A stretch of DNA of 46,647 bases from Pseudomonadota bacterium (GTDB taxonomy: Bacteria > Myxococcota_A > Polyangia > Fen-1088): NCBI GenBank assembly GCA_017881245.1, contig JADGRC010000386.1, positions 1 through 46,647 on the forward strand, given 5' to 3'. Positions 8,815 to 17,231 of the stretch are shown piece after piece (position 1 is the stretch's first letter; each line of letters begins with the position of its first letter). The notes beneath the pieces were generated by a model. That model saw only the letters and a list, made by a program, of their open reading frames with translations. It was not told the DNA's origin and ran no database searches. The position numbers and the translations under genes are program-made.

Positions 8815-8861
8815 TTGTCGAGGTCATGGGATGTGACTATAATGACTATGAGGAGATAGTC
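8815..8861 (+). promoter_or_regulatory. Promoter and operator of the Phd/PIN pair
   Basis: TTGTCG at 8815-8820 and a perfect TATAAT at 8838-8843 are separated by 17 bases, a strong sigma-70-type promoter. GACTAT occurs twice (8835-8840, inside the -10 region, and 8844-8849), and the second copy forms a perfect inverted repeat with ATAGTC at 8856-8861 around GAGGAG. That spacer holds the AGGAG Shine-Dalgarno sequence (8851-8855) for the ATG at 8865. A repressor bound here could block both polymerase and ribosome, as expected of an autoregulated antitoxin. Confidence 0.75.
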
Positions 8862-8864
8862 TTA

Positions 8865-9143
8865 ATGACCAAGACATTGTCCGTGGCCGAAACCAAGGCC
8901 CGATTGTCCGAAGTGATTCACGAGGTCGAGGCGCACGGAGGGCCGATTGTGATCGAGCGGCGAGGTCGTCCGGTGGCGGTCATCGAGAGGTTCACCGGGC
9001 AGTCAGTCGCGAAGAACCGGTGGTTCGAGCGCCTTTTTGGGTGCCTGGCCGACGCGGAAGATTTCGACGGGATCATGAAGGATATCGTTAGATCTCGAGC
9101 GAAGGCGGGAACGCGGGTCGTGGACTTCGACAGGGAGGGTTGA
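8865..9143 (+). CDS. Phd/YefM-family antitoxin
   Basis: A 92-residue protein with the Phd/YefM N-terminal DNA-binding fold: TKTLSVAETKARLSEVIHEVE, then IVIERRGRPVAVIE, the classic 'prevent-host-death' block. The C-terminal third (about residues 50-92), with WFERLFG and a basic/acidic tail, is the part that would wrap the toxin. ATG at 8865 is chosen because AGGAG lies ten bases upstream and the family signature starts at once. It overlaps the PIN toxin gene by four bases, so the two are translationally coupled. The antitoxin should repress its own promoter together with the toxin through the repeats at 8835-8861. Confidence 0.88.
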   Translation: MTKTLSVAETKARLSEVIHEVEAHGGPIVIERRGRPVAVIERFTGQSVAKNRWFERLFGCLADAEDFDGIMKDIVRSRAKAGTRVVDFDREG

Positions 9144-9550
9144 CCTTGTTCGTCTTTGACACGGATGTCTTGAGTGGCCTGCTGAAGGGACGCCTGCCGG
9201 AAACAGCCCGGTCACGGCTGAGCGGGCTCGGGCCGGACCAACGGCGCACGACGGCCATCACCGTGGGCGAGCTCTCCTACGGGGCTTTGCGCTCGGTGGC
9301 GACGCAGCGCTGGCTGGCGGCCATCGACGATCTCCTCTCCGAGTTCACGTGCCTGGATTTCGATGCCGAGTCGGCGCGGCGATACGGCGAGATCCGCGCC
9401 TTTCTAGAGCGTGGAGGACGACGCTTGGACGATCCCGACTTGAGAATCGCGGCGATATGCGTCGCGAGGCAACAGATCCTCGTTTCGGGCAACGAGCGCC
9501 ACTTCGCCCGCGTTCCAGGCCTTCGTTACGAAAACTGGCTGCGCCGGTGA
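9140..9550 (+). CDS. PIN-domain ribonuclease toxin (VapC/FitB type)
   Basis: A 136-residue PIN-domain protein. The acidic metal-binding set is readable: Asp7 and Asp9 in FDTDVLSGLL, Glu44 in TVGELSYGA, Asp98/Asp100 in DDPDLRIAA, and the late SGNERHF (Asn118), all in the expected order. Such toxins cleave RNA, often tRNA or rRNA, when freed from the antitoxin. The start is a TTG at 9140 overlapping the antitoxin stop (9141-9143); the overlap and length fit type II modules. Pairing of a Phd-type antitoxin with a PIN toxin is well known. All catalytic acids appear present, so the toxin should be active unless mutated outside the motifs. Confidence 0.88.
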   Translation: MTLFVFDTDVLSGLLKGRLPETARSRLSGLGPDQRRTTAITVGELSYGALRSVATQRWLAAIDDLLSEFTCLDFDAESARRYGEIRAFLERGGRRLDDPDLRIAAICVARQQILVSGNERHFARVPGLRYENWLRR

Positions 9551-9620
9551 GGCTGGTCGCCCCCTGAGGGCGAATTCCGCTCGCGCCCGGGGCCGGTGCG
9601 CCATATATAGGGCGCCGCTC

Positions 9621-10619
9621 ATGGGATCCGAGATCGACGAAGGCACCGAACCCGTTCCGACCACAGACGAACGGTCGGCCGCCGATCGGAGCAACGCCGC
9701 CGAAACGGTCGCCGGCATGGTCGCCGGCACCGTCGCCATCCTCGGCCGACCGAACGTGGGCAAGTCCACCCTGTTGAATCAGATCGTCGGACAGAAGCTG
9801 GCGATCGTCAGCCCCAAACCCCAGACGACCCGCAATCGGATCGTGGGTGTCTGGAACGGGCCAGCCGGGCAGATCGTGTTCGTCGATACGCCGGGCGTTC
9901 ACTCGGCCCGGGGCGCGCTGAATCGGTTCATGGTCGACGAGGCTCTCGGGGCAATCGAGGGCGTCGACGCCGCGCTGCTGGTCGTCGAGCCACCGCAGAG
10001 CAGCGCCGCCGTAAAGATCGCCTCCGCAGAGCGCCAGATTCTGGATGCTCTCCGCACCGCCGGAACGCCGGTCGTCTTGGCGATCAACAAGGTGGACACG
10101 GTCAAGGACAAGCCGTCTCTGTTTCCCATCCTGAAGGGCTGGGAAGAGATTTCGAATTTTTCGGCGTTGGTTCCCGTGTCCGCGCGCAAAGGTTCGGGCG
10201 TGGCAGGCCTGGTCAAGGAGCTGTGCAAGCTCCTGCCGCCCGGGCCGCCGCTCTACGCCGCCGACATGTTGACCGACCGGACGGAGAGATTCCTGGCGGC
10301 CGAGCTGATTCGCGAGCAGTTGTTCCTGTCGCTCCGTCAAGAGTTGCCCTACGCAACCGCCGTCGTGATCGACAACTGGGAAGAACGTCCCGACAAGAAT
10401 GACGTTGTGATCGACGCGTCGATAGTCGTCGAGCGGGACAGCCAAAAGAGCATCGTGCTCGGCAAGGGCGGGACGATGATCAAGGACATCGGGACACGGG
10501 CACGAGCGGAGGTGTCGACGTTGCTGGACCGTCCCGCGCACTTGCGCCTGTTCGTCAAGGTAGCGCCTGAATGGACGTCGTCCCCCCAGTCGATCGCGCG
10601 CCTCGGTTACGACCGATGA
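9621..10619 (+). CDS. era: GTPase Era, ribosome small-subunit assembly
   Basis: A 332-residue GTPase with C-terminal KH domain, acting in 16S rRNA maturation and 30S assembly. G1 GRPNVGKST (42-50), G2 region KPQTTRNRI, G3 DTPG (89-92), G4 NKVD (156-159) and G5 VSARKG are all intact. The KH domain near residues 220-320 carries IVLGKGGTMIKDIG. ATG at 9621 gives a ~32-residue acidic/Ser-Thr-rich extension before the canonical start; ATG at 9717 would give the usual length of about 300. A TATATA at 9604-9609 is so close to 9621 that transcription from it would leave almost no leader, which favours either a leaderless start or the inner ATG. Its stop overlaps the start of der. Confidence 0.95.
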   Translation: MGSEIDEGTEPVPTTDERSAADRSNAAETVAGMVAGTVAILGRPNVGKSTLLNQIVGQKLAIVSPKPQTTRNRIVGVWNGPAGQIVFVDTPGVHSARGALNRFMVDEALGAIEGVDAALLVVEPPQSSAAVKIASAERQILDALRTAGTPVVLAINKVDTVKDKPSLFPILKGWEEISNFSALVPVSARKGSGVAGLVKELCKLLPPGPPLYAADMLTDRTERFLAAELIREQLFLSLRQELPYATAVVIDNWEERPDKNDVVIDASIVVERDSQKSIVLGKGGTMIKDIGTRARAEVSTLLDRPAHLRLFVKVAPEWTSSPQSIARLGYDR

Positions 10620-12337
10620 AAAGGTACGTGGCATCGAGCAGCGCGGCCGACCTCGGGCGGCCGCTGGTCGCTCTCGTGGGGCGGCCGAACGTCGGCAAGT
10701 CGTCGCTCTTCAACCGCCTGGTCGGGGGCCGTCCCGCTTTGGTGGAAGACATGCCGGGGGTGACCCGGGACCGTCGCTACGGGATGGTCGATTGGCCCGG
10801 GTGGCGTTTTCGAATCGTGGACACCGGTGGCCTGGATCCGTCGGCGCACGGCATCCTGGGTGCCATGCGCGCCCAGACCCTGCGGGCGATCGAGGAGGCA
10901 GACGTCTTGGTCCTGGTCCTGGACGCCGCCGAGGGACTGACGAGTGTCGATCACGACGTGGTCGCGGTGCTGCGGCGCTCGGGGAAGCCCGTCGTCATCG
11001 CCGTCAACAAGGTCGATTCCGCGCTGCGCGATTCCGCCCTGGCGGAAGTGTTCGCGCTCGGCTTTTCGGACGTGTTCGCGGTTTCGGCCGGGCATGGGCG
11101 GGGAATGGGCGAGCTCCTGGATCGCGTGGTGGAGCTGCTCGGCCCCACCGCGCGGGCGGTGGCCGATCCGCAATCCGGCGAAGGTGCCGAGCATCCGGAT
11201 CTCGCCGTTGCGCCTTCGGTTCCCGATCGTGGGGAACGCTTCCAGATCACAGGCCCCAGCGACGGCAGGCTTGCCGAGGATCGAGCGAGCGAGGAGGACG
11301 AACCCGACGGCGCTGGCGACGCCGAAGACGTCGAGATGCGCGAAATCGACGCGGATGAGGTCGATGATCTGATAGGGGCCCCGCCGCCCAAACCGGGCAA
11401 AAGGTCGCGCGGCGATCGATTGGGCGTCGCGGACATTGCCACCGTCGCCGAAGGAGCAGATCCAGTCGACCTGGCAGGCCAAGCCGATGTTGCCCCGCCG
11501 CCGCGCCCCGAGGGCCCCATCCGCATCGCGTTCGTGGGCAAACCCAACGTCGGCAAGTCGTCGCTCGTCAACCGATTGCTCGGCGAGGACCGCGTGTTGG
11601 TTCACGACACCCCCGGGACGACGCGCGATCCAATCGACACGCCGTTCTCGGTGGGAGGACGGGACTTCGTGCTCGTGGACACCGCGGGACTGAGGCGCCG
11701 GCGATCCGTGGACACGTTGACCGAGGCCGTGGCCGCGAAGATGGCCCGGGACCAGCTCGCCCGTTGTGACGTTGCCGTCTTGGTCATCGATGCGGGCGGA
11801 GGCGCCACGGTCGAGGATGCCAAGATTGCCGGTCTGATCGAGGAATCGGGTCGCGCGACGATCATCATCCTAAACAAGAAGGACTCAGTCCCAAAGGCGC
11901 AGATTAATTCGAAAATTGAAACTACAAAAGAGACGCTGTCCTTCCTGTCGTGGGCGCCTATCTTGCTGACATCAGCGGTCACCGGCGCGGGGGTTGCCGA
12001 GATACCCATTGCCGCCGCGCGGGTGTTCGAACAGACGTCGAGGCGCGTCTCGACTGGGGAGGTCAACCGTTTCCTGGAGGAGATCGTGGCCGACAAGCCA
12101 CCACCCGCGGGTCCGAACGGTCGCCATGTTCGCCTCTACTTCGCCACGCAAGCCCAGATTCGCCCACCCACGTTCGTTTTCAGCACGAACCATCCCACGG
12201 CCGTCCCCGTCTCCTACCGTCGGTTCCTGGCCAATCAGGTTCGTCGCGCCTACGGTTTCGAAGGTACACCGATCCGCATCGTCCTTCGCGCCCACCGCAA
12301 GAAACGAAAATCCGCCCCGCCCAGCGCCGAACAGTAA
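10616..12337 (+). CDS. der: GTPase Der (EngA) with expanded inter-domain linker
   Basis: A 573-residue double-GTPase needed for 50S subunit assembly. First G domain: GRPNVGKSS at 22-30, DTGG, NKVD. Second: GKPNVGKSS from residue 308, DTAGLRRR, NKKD, followed by the C-terminal KH-like domain. I chose ATG at 10616, which overlaps the Era stop as ATGA; an upstream ATG at 10571 lies within era and adds 15 residues. Most Der proteins are about 440-490 residues; the excess here is a region of about 120 residues between the two G domains (about 183-302), rich in Asp/Glu/Ala/Pro and low in hydrophobics. Era and Der being adjacent and coupled suggests joint expression for ribosome assembly. Confidence 0.95.
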   Translation: MKRYVASSSAADLGRPLVALVGRPNVGKSSLFNRLVGGRPALVEDMPGVTRDRRYGMVDWPGWRFRIVDTGGLDPSAHGILGAMRAQTLRAIEEADVLVLVLDAAEGLTSVDHDVVAVLRRSGKPVVIAVNKVDSALRDSALAEVFALGFSDVFAVSAGHGRGMGELLDRVVELLGPTARAVADPQSGEGAEHPDLAVAPSVPDRGERFQITGPSDGRLAEDRASEEDEPDGAGDAEDVEMREIDADEVDDLIGAPPPKPGKRSRGDRLGVADIATVAEGADPVDLAGQADVAPPPRPEGPIRIAFVGKPNVGKSSLVNRLLGEDRVLVHDTPGTTRDPIDTPFSVGGRDFVLVDTAGLRRRRSVDTLTEAVAAKMARDQLARCDVAVLVIDAGGGATVEDAKIAGLIEESGRATIIILNKKDSVPKAQINSKIETTKETLSFLSWAPILLTSAVTGAGVAEIPIAAARVFEQTSRRVSTGEVNRFLEEIVADKPPPAGPNGRHVRLYFATQAQIRPPTFVFSTNHPTAVPVSYRRFLANQVRRAYGFEGTPIRIVLRAHRKKRKSAPPSAEQ

Positions 12338-12425
12338 CCGGTGCCGACGGCCCACGGATCCGTCGGGAGGGGCCCGCGGGGAGGGGTCCGCCCCTTCCTG
12401 CGAGCGCCGAAGGCGCGTCACGCGG

Positions 12426-13043
12426 TCAGTGGATGATCCACGAGACGCGTGCCGACAGGGCGAAACTCTTGGGTACCGCGTTGCCGTTCAGCGCGTTCGA
12501 GATCAGATCGAAGGGTGCGTAGACGTATTCGGCCACGCCGCCGACGCTCCAGCGCGGTCCTATCAGGTAATCGGCGCCGACGGCCGCCTGTAGGCCAATC
12601 GCTCGATGTGGTTTCGCGACCGCGCCCGTAACACCCAGGATGCCCACTCCAAGGTCGAACGAGGGCAACAGGCGCAACACGTCCATCGTGTAGGAGAATC
12701 CCCCAAAGAGTGAATATGAATACAGGTCTCCCCCCGGTAACGCTTTGGCCGGAACCGGGGACACGCCGTGCTGGGAAGCGCTGGTCATCAACTTCACGGC
12801 CCAGGCGTCGTCGATCCCGTACTGGCCATCGACGCCGATCCGAACGCCAAAAGGATCGCGGCCCTCGACGACGACACTCGCCAAGCCTCCGCGCGCAGAC
12901 AGCTGCCAATCATCCTCGTCGCCCCTGGCCGAACGCGAAACGCCCCCCCCCACGACGATTAGCACGACGGCGAACCACAATCGCAAGGCCATCCGGGGCG
13001 CGCGCCGAACACGATTGAACACGCGGTTCATCATAGTCGCCAT
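12426..13043 (-). CDS. Small outer-membrane beta-barrel protein
   Basis: A 205-residue protein with a basic start and one hydrophobic signal segment (LWFAVVLIVVGGG), probable cleavage after SARG, and a mature part of alternating hydrophobic/aromatic strands: QLSARGGLASVVVEG, VRIGVDGQYGID, YSYSLFGGFSYTMD, IGLQAAVGADYLIG, SVGGVAEYVYAPF, ending in SARVSWIIH. The pattern of amphipathic strands and an aromatic-rich final strand is that of an eight-stranded outer-membrane barrel. ATG at 13043 is used; ATGs at 13034 and 13031 are equally possible. The family name is not recognised. It converges with der and is divergent from the response regulator. The 88-base convergent gap contains short GC hairpins but no clear terminator. 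Confidence 0.7.
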   Translation of the reverse strand: MATMMNRVFNRVRRAPRMALRLWFAVVLIVVGGGVSRSARGDEDDWQLSARGGLASVVVEGRDPFGVRIGVDGQYGIDDAWAVKLMTSASQHGVSPVPAKALPGGDLYSYSLFGGFSYTMDVLRLLPSFDLGVGILGVTGAVAKPHRAIGLQAAVGADYLIGPRWSVGGVAEYVYAPFDLISNALNGNAVPKSFALSARVSWIIH

Positions 13044-13179
13044 CGGTGGCGTCCCAAAGTCGCCTGAAGAAGACGGCGGATTGCCGATGGAAATGTATCA
13101 ATCGGATCACCGCCCCGTCGGTCCAACGGGCGCGTCAAATTGACCTTCCGGGACCCCGCGTGATATCCAAATGCGGATA

Positions 13180-14445
13180 ATGGCGAAGCGTATCCTGATC
13201 GCCGATGACAGCTTAACGATCCAGAAAGCGTTTGCCATGACGTTCGCGGGCGAGGACGTGACGTTGTTGGCGGCGCGTTCGGCGGACGAGGGGCTGACGA
13301 TTGCGCGGCAGGCTCGTCCGGAATTGGTGATCGCGGACGCCGTGATGCCCGGTCGTTCCGGATACGATCTGTGCTCGGCTATCAAATCCGACGCCGGGTT
13401 GCGCGGCGTGCCGGTCTACATTTTGACGTCGTCCCAGAATCCCTATGATGAAGCGCGCGGCCGGCAAAGCGGGGCCGACGGGCAGTTCACGAAGCCTTTC
13501 GAATCCGTCGCCTTCGTCGATCGCGTGAGGGACGCGATGGCCAAGGGCACGGTGGCGGCCGCCCCGTCGGCGGTTCCGGTCAGGTCCGCGCTGGATTCGG
13601 CGGCAGCCGCTATCTCCGCGCGATCTGGCTTCGTCCAGGCCCCGTCCGGGCCGTCGCCGTCCCTGGACGACGACTACGGTGAAATCTCTATCGAGGATTC
13701 AGGCCCGCAGGCGGCAGCGTCTCCCGCTTCGGCGGCGGTCCCTTTGGCATCCGAAATCACGCCGCCGCCGTCCGTTCCTCTGGCGCCGCCGCCCCGTCCG
13801 GCGTTGCCCATGGGCACAAGCACGTTCGCGGCGTCGACCGGCTTGCGCCCTTCGTTGATCCCCGGGCTTAGGCCCGGAGCGGCCCCTCCACCTGCTCGTC
13901 CCGGGACCAGCATGCCCGCGCGTCCGGTCGCCGCGCCTGGCTTCACGGCTCACCCGCCCACGGTCAATCCGGCTCCGGCCGCGGCGTCGCATGGTCCGTC
14001 GTATCCGCACCCACCTGTGAGTCCCGGAATGGTTCCCACTCCCCTGCAGATTCCGGCTCTGCGACCGGCGTCCGCCCCGGCACCGGCGCCAGCGGCGGTC
14101 GTCGCCCCTGGTCCGGCTCGGACCTTGGTGGGCCTTCCCACAACCGTGCGATTCGGCGCGCCCGCGGCCCCCGCGCGGCCACCCACCCAGCCGGTTCGTC
14201 CGATGGATGCGCGCACGCCACCACCAGTCAGTGCGGCGCCCTTGTTTCAGGCGGGGCCTGCGGCACCGGTAGCCGTGCGATCGAAGATCGACGAGAAGGT
14301 CGCCGAGATCGCCGCCAAGGGTCCCGAATACGAGGTGATCGCGAAGTTGTCCCGCGAGATTATCGAAAGGATAGTTTGGGAAGTGGTCCCGGAGTTGGCC
14401 GACGTGATCATTCGGGAAGAGCTTCAGAAGCGCGGCCGGATTTAG
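13180..14445 (+). CDS. Receiver-domain response regulator with Pro/Ala linker
   Basis: A 421-residue protein. Residues 1-120 are a CheY-like receiver: acidic pair Asp9/Asp10, phospho-acceptor Asp53 in VIADAVMPG, Thr83 in ILTSS, Lys105 in FTKPFE. From about 125 to 365 follows a low-complexity Pro/Ala/Ser linker, and the last ~50 residues form a helical, charged tail (EKVAEIAAKG, then IIERIVWEVVPELADVII and REELQKRG). That tail looks conserved and may be the output or oligomerisation module; there is no DNA-binding, GGDEF or kinase domain. ATG at 13180 is preferred over 13171, as the receiver begins at once. Phosphorylation would come from a histidine kinase elsewhere. valS starts 29 bases downstream and may be co-transcribed. 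Confidence 0.85.
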   Translation: MAKRILIADDSLTIQKAFAMTFAGEDVTLLAARSADEGLTIARQARPELVIADAVMPGRSGYDLCSAIKSDAGLRGVPVYILTSSQNPYDEARGRQSGADGQFTKPFESVAFVDRVRDAMAKGTVAAAPSAVPVRSALDSAAAAISARSGFVQAPSGPSPSLDDDYGEISIEDSGPQAAASPASAAVPLASEITPPPSVPLAPPPRPALPMGTSTFAASTGLRPSLIPGLRPGAAPPPARPGTSMPARPVAAPGFTAHPPTVNPAPAAASHGPSYPHPPVSPGMVPTPLQIPALRPASAPAPAPAAVVAPGPARTLVGLPTTVRFGAPAAPARPPTQPVRPMDARTPPPVSAAPLFQAGPAAPVAVRSKIDEKVAEIAAKGPEYEVIAKLSREIIERIVWEVVPELADVIIREELQKRGRI

Positions 14446-14474
14446 GGCCGGCCCCGGTACCCGCGCCTTCCGCC

Positions 14475-17231
14475 ATGGCCGATTTTCCCACGAACAAGTC
14501 AAGGTCGGATGCCGAAACGGCGTCGCGCTACGCGAAGAACTACGATCCCGCATCCATCGAACCCAGGTGGTACGGAGAGTGGACGCGGCGGGGGTACTTC
14601 CACGCCGATGCCCAGGCCCCGAAGGCGCCTTTCGCGATCGTCATCCCCCCCCCAAACGTGACCGGTGCGCTGCACATGGGCCACGCGCTCGGGTGCACGA
14701 TCGAGGACATCTTCACGCGCTGGAAACGCATGGCGGCCTACAACGCCATGTGGTTGCCTGGCACGGATCACGCGGGAATCGCGACGCAGATGGTGGTCGA
14801 GCGCAAACTGCGCGAATCCGAGGGCAAGTCGCGGCACGACATCGGTCGGGAAGAATTCGTGAAGCGGGTCTGGACCTGGCGCCAACAATCCGGCGACCAG
14901 ATCTTGGAGCAGCTGAAGCGCCTTGGGTGCTCGCTCGACTGGGAGCGCTTGAAGTTCACGATGGAGCCCGCCTACTCGGAGGCGGTGATCGAGGCGTTCG
15001 TCACGCTTCACGAGGAAGGCCTCATCTATCGTGCGGAGCGCCTGATCAACTGGTGCGTGTCCTGTCGAACGGCGTTGTCGGACTTGGAGGTAGACTACGA
15101 GGAGGGCAAGCAGGCGGAACTCTATTCCTTCGCATACCCGTTGCTGGATGGCTCCGGCGAGATCGTGGTGGCGACGACGCGGCCCGAGACGATGCTGGGC
15201 GACACGGCCGTCGCGGTCCATCCGGATGATCCGCGCCATCAGGCCAAAATTGGCCGCAAGATTCAGAATCCCCTGACCGGATATTTTTTCAACGTCATCG
15301 CCGATCCCATCCTGGTGGATCCGGAGTTCGGCTCGGGGGCGGTCAAGGTGACGCCTGCCCACGATCCCAACGATTTTGAGGCTGGGCAGCGCAACGGTCT
15401 GACCAACATTTCGATTTTGGACGAGGCGGGTGTGGTTACCGCCGTGGGTGGTCCGTTCGCCGGGTTGGATCGCTTCGCCGCCCGGAAGGCCGTCAAGGCT
15501 CGGCTGAAGGAGCTGGGCCTCGAACGTGGGTCGACGCCACACGTGCACGCCGTCGGACGCTGCCAGCGTTGCGAGACGGTGGTCGAGCCGATGCTGTCCA
15601 CGCAGTGGTTCGTGAAGATGGAGCCACTGGCCAAGCCCGCCATAGAGGCGGTGGAGCAGGGCAAGACCCGTTTCGTCCCCGAAAGCTGGTCGAAGACCTA
15701 TTTCCACTGGATGCGGAACATCCGCGACTGGTGTATTTCGCGCCAGCTGTGGTGGGGACATCGCATCCCCGCGTGGACTTGCGGTGGGTGCGGAAAAATC
15801 ACGGTGGCTCGCCAGACGCCGTCCGCCTGCGTGCATTGCGGCGACACCAGGCTCAAGCAGGATGACGACGTGCTCGACACCTGGTTTTCATCGTGGTTGT
15901 GGCCCTTCGCTACTCTCGGGTGGCCCAAGGAAACGCGCGAGTTGAAGACGTTTTATCCGACCAGCGTGCTCGATACCGGGTACGACATCCTGTTCTTCTG
16001 GGTCGCGCGCATGATGATGGCCGGCCTGCACTTCATGAAGAAGGTGCCTTTCCGGACCGTGTACCTGCACACGATGGTGACCGACGAAAAAGGCGACAAG
16101 ATGTCGAAGGTCAAGGGGAACACGATCGATCCCCTGGTGGTCATCGACAAGTACGGCGCCGACGCCTTGCGGTTCGCGCTGGCCTGGCTTGCGACTCACG
16201 CGGCGCAGGGCCGGAACATCAAGTTCTCGATGAGCAACGTCGAGGACGCGCGCCGCTTTGCCACCAAGATCTGGAACGCCAGCCGGTTCGCGCTGATGAA
16301 CCTCGAAGGTTTCGACGCCGAGCGCTTCGCGGATCGTGTCGCCGACGGCCCCGACCGCGCCGAGCTGGACTTGCCCGAGCGCTGGATCCTGTCGCGCGTG
16401 CAACGCGCCATCGAAGCGGTGGACGAGGCGCTGGAGGACTATCGAATTTCGGACGCGGCGCAGGCCGCCTATCATTTCGTGTGGAACGAGCTTTGTGACT
16501 GGTACATCGAGCTCGCCAAGGCGGCCTTGGCGCGCGAGGGCGCCGACGTCGAGTTGCGCTGGAAGGTCCAGGGGGCGCTGGTCACGGCACTGGAGGCCGC
16601 GATGCGCCTTTTGCACCCCTTCATGCCGTTCTTGACCGAGGAAATCTGGCAGCACCTGCCCAAGTCTTCCGGCGTTCCGCAAAGCATCATGATCACTCTG
16701 TATCCCGTGCGGGATCTGCGTTTTGTCGACGACGCGTCCGAGGGATCGATGGCCCTGGTGCAGCGGGTGATCGTTGCGTTACGGACCCTGCGTGCCGAGA
16801 AGAATATCGCGCCATCCGCTCGGGTCACGGTCATTTTGACCGTGGGCGACGACTACAAGAAAACCATCCTGGAAGGGTACCGCGAGATCGTGGCCGAGCA
16901 GGGACGTTGCTCGGCCGTGCGGGTGCGCCGCGCCGGCAGTACCACGGTTGTGCCCCAGCTCTTCGGACCCGTCGCGACGGCGCTCGCGGGTGACATCGAG
17001 GTGGTGGTGCCGCTCGAAGGTTTGGTCGATCCGGCCGCCGAGCGCGCGAAGCTGGCCAAGGAGCGTGAGAAAGTCCTGTCCGATCGCGACTGGCTGTCCC
17101 GGAAGCTTGGCAACCCAAAATTCGTGGCGAACGCAAAGGCGGAGGCGGTCGAGAAGGATCGCGCCAAGCTGTTGGAGTTGGACGCCGCGCTGATTCAGTT
17201 AGAGGCCGCCATCGTTCGTCTGGGTGGGTAA
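14475..17231 (+). CDS. valS: Valyl-tRNA synthetase
   Basis: A 918-residue class Ia synthetase that charges tRNA-Val and edits mischarged threonine. Catalytic marks: PPPNVTGALHMGH (58-70, the HIGH motif) and KMSKV (542-546). The CP1 editing domain lies between them with TTRPETMLGDTAVAVHP, and the tRNA anticodon-binding helical domain follows (WILSRVQRAI...). A zinc-knuckle-like pair of Cys motifs occurs near 430-460 (CGGCGK...CVHCG). The C-terminal coiled-coil arm typical of ValRS ends the protein (LAKEREKVLSDRDWLSRKL...). ATG at 14475 is chosen because the family N-terminus starts here; upstream in-frame codons run into the preceding gene. Its last 33 bases overlap the opposite-strand lipoprotein gene. 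Confidence 0.97.
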   Translation: MADFPTNKSRSDAETASRYAKNYDPASIEPRWYGEWTRRGYFHADAQAPKAPFAIVIPPPNVTGALHMGHALGCTIEDIFTRWKRMAAYNAMWLPGTDHAGIATQMVVERKLRESEGKSRHDIGREEFVKRVWTWRQQSGDQILEQLKRLGCSLDWERLKFTMEPAYSEAVIEAFVTLHEEGLIYRAERLINWCVSCRTALSDLEVDYEEGKQAELYSFAYPLLDGSGEIVVATTRPETMLGDTAVAVHPDDPRHQAKIGRKIQNPLTGYFFNVIADPILVDPEFGSGAVKVTPAHDPNDFEAGQRNGLTNISILDEAGVVTAVGGPFAGLDRFAARKAVKARLKELGLERGSTPHVHAVGRCQRCETVVEPMLSTQWFVKMEPLAKPAIEAVEQGKTRFVPESWSKTYFHWMRNIRDWCISRQLWWGHRIPAWTCGGCGKITVARQTPSACVHCGDTRLKQDDDVLDTWFSSWLWPFATLGWPKETRELKTFYPTSVLDTGYDILFFWVARMMMAGLHFMKKVPFRTVYLHTMVTDEKGDKMSKVKGNTIDPLVVIDKYGADALRFALAWLATHAAQGRNIKFSMSNVEDARRFATKIWNASRFALMNLEGFDAERFADRVADGPDRAELDLPERWILSRVQRAIEAVDEALEDYRISDAAQAAYHFVWNELCDWYIELAKAALAREGADVELRWKVQGALVTALEAAMRLLHPFMPFLTEEIWQHLPKSSGVPQSIMITLYPVRDLRFVDDASEGSMALVQRVIVALRTLRAEKNIAPSARVTVILTVGDDYKKTILEGYREIVAEQGRCSAVRVRRAGSTTVVPQLFGPVATALAGDIEVVVPLEGLVDPAAERAKLAKEREKVLSDRDWLSRKLGNPKFVANAKAEAVEKDRAKLLELDAALIQLEAAIVRLGG

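Noticed and set aside
8529-8864. N-terminal extension of the antitoxin frame up to 8529
   Set aside because: It would overlap the HEAT gene's 5' end and cover the promoter and palindrome; the family starts at 8865 with an SD.
12338-12425. GC hairpins in the der / outer-membrane-protein convergent gap as a bidirectional terminator
   Set aside because: Stems are only four to five bp, with no T-tracts on either side; expected by chance at this GC content.
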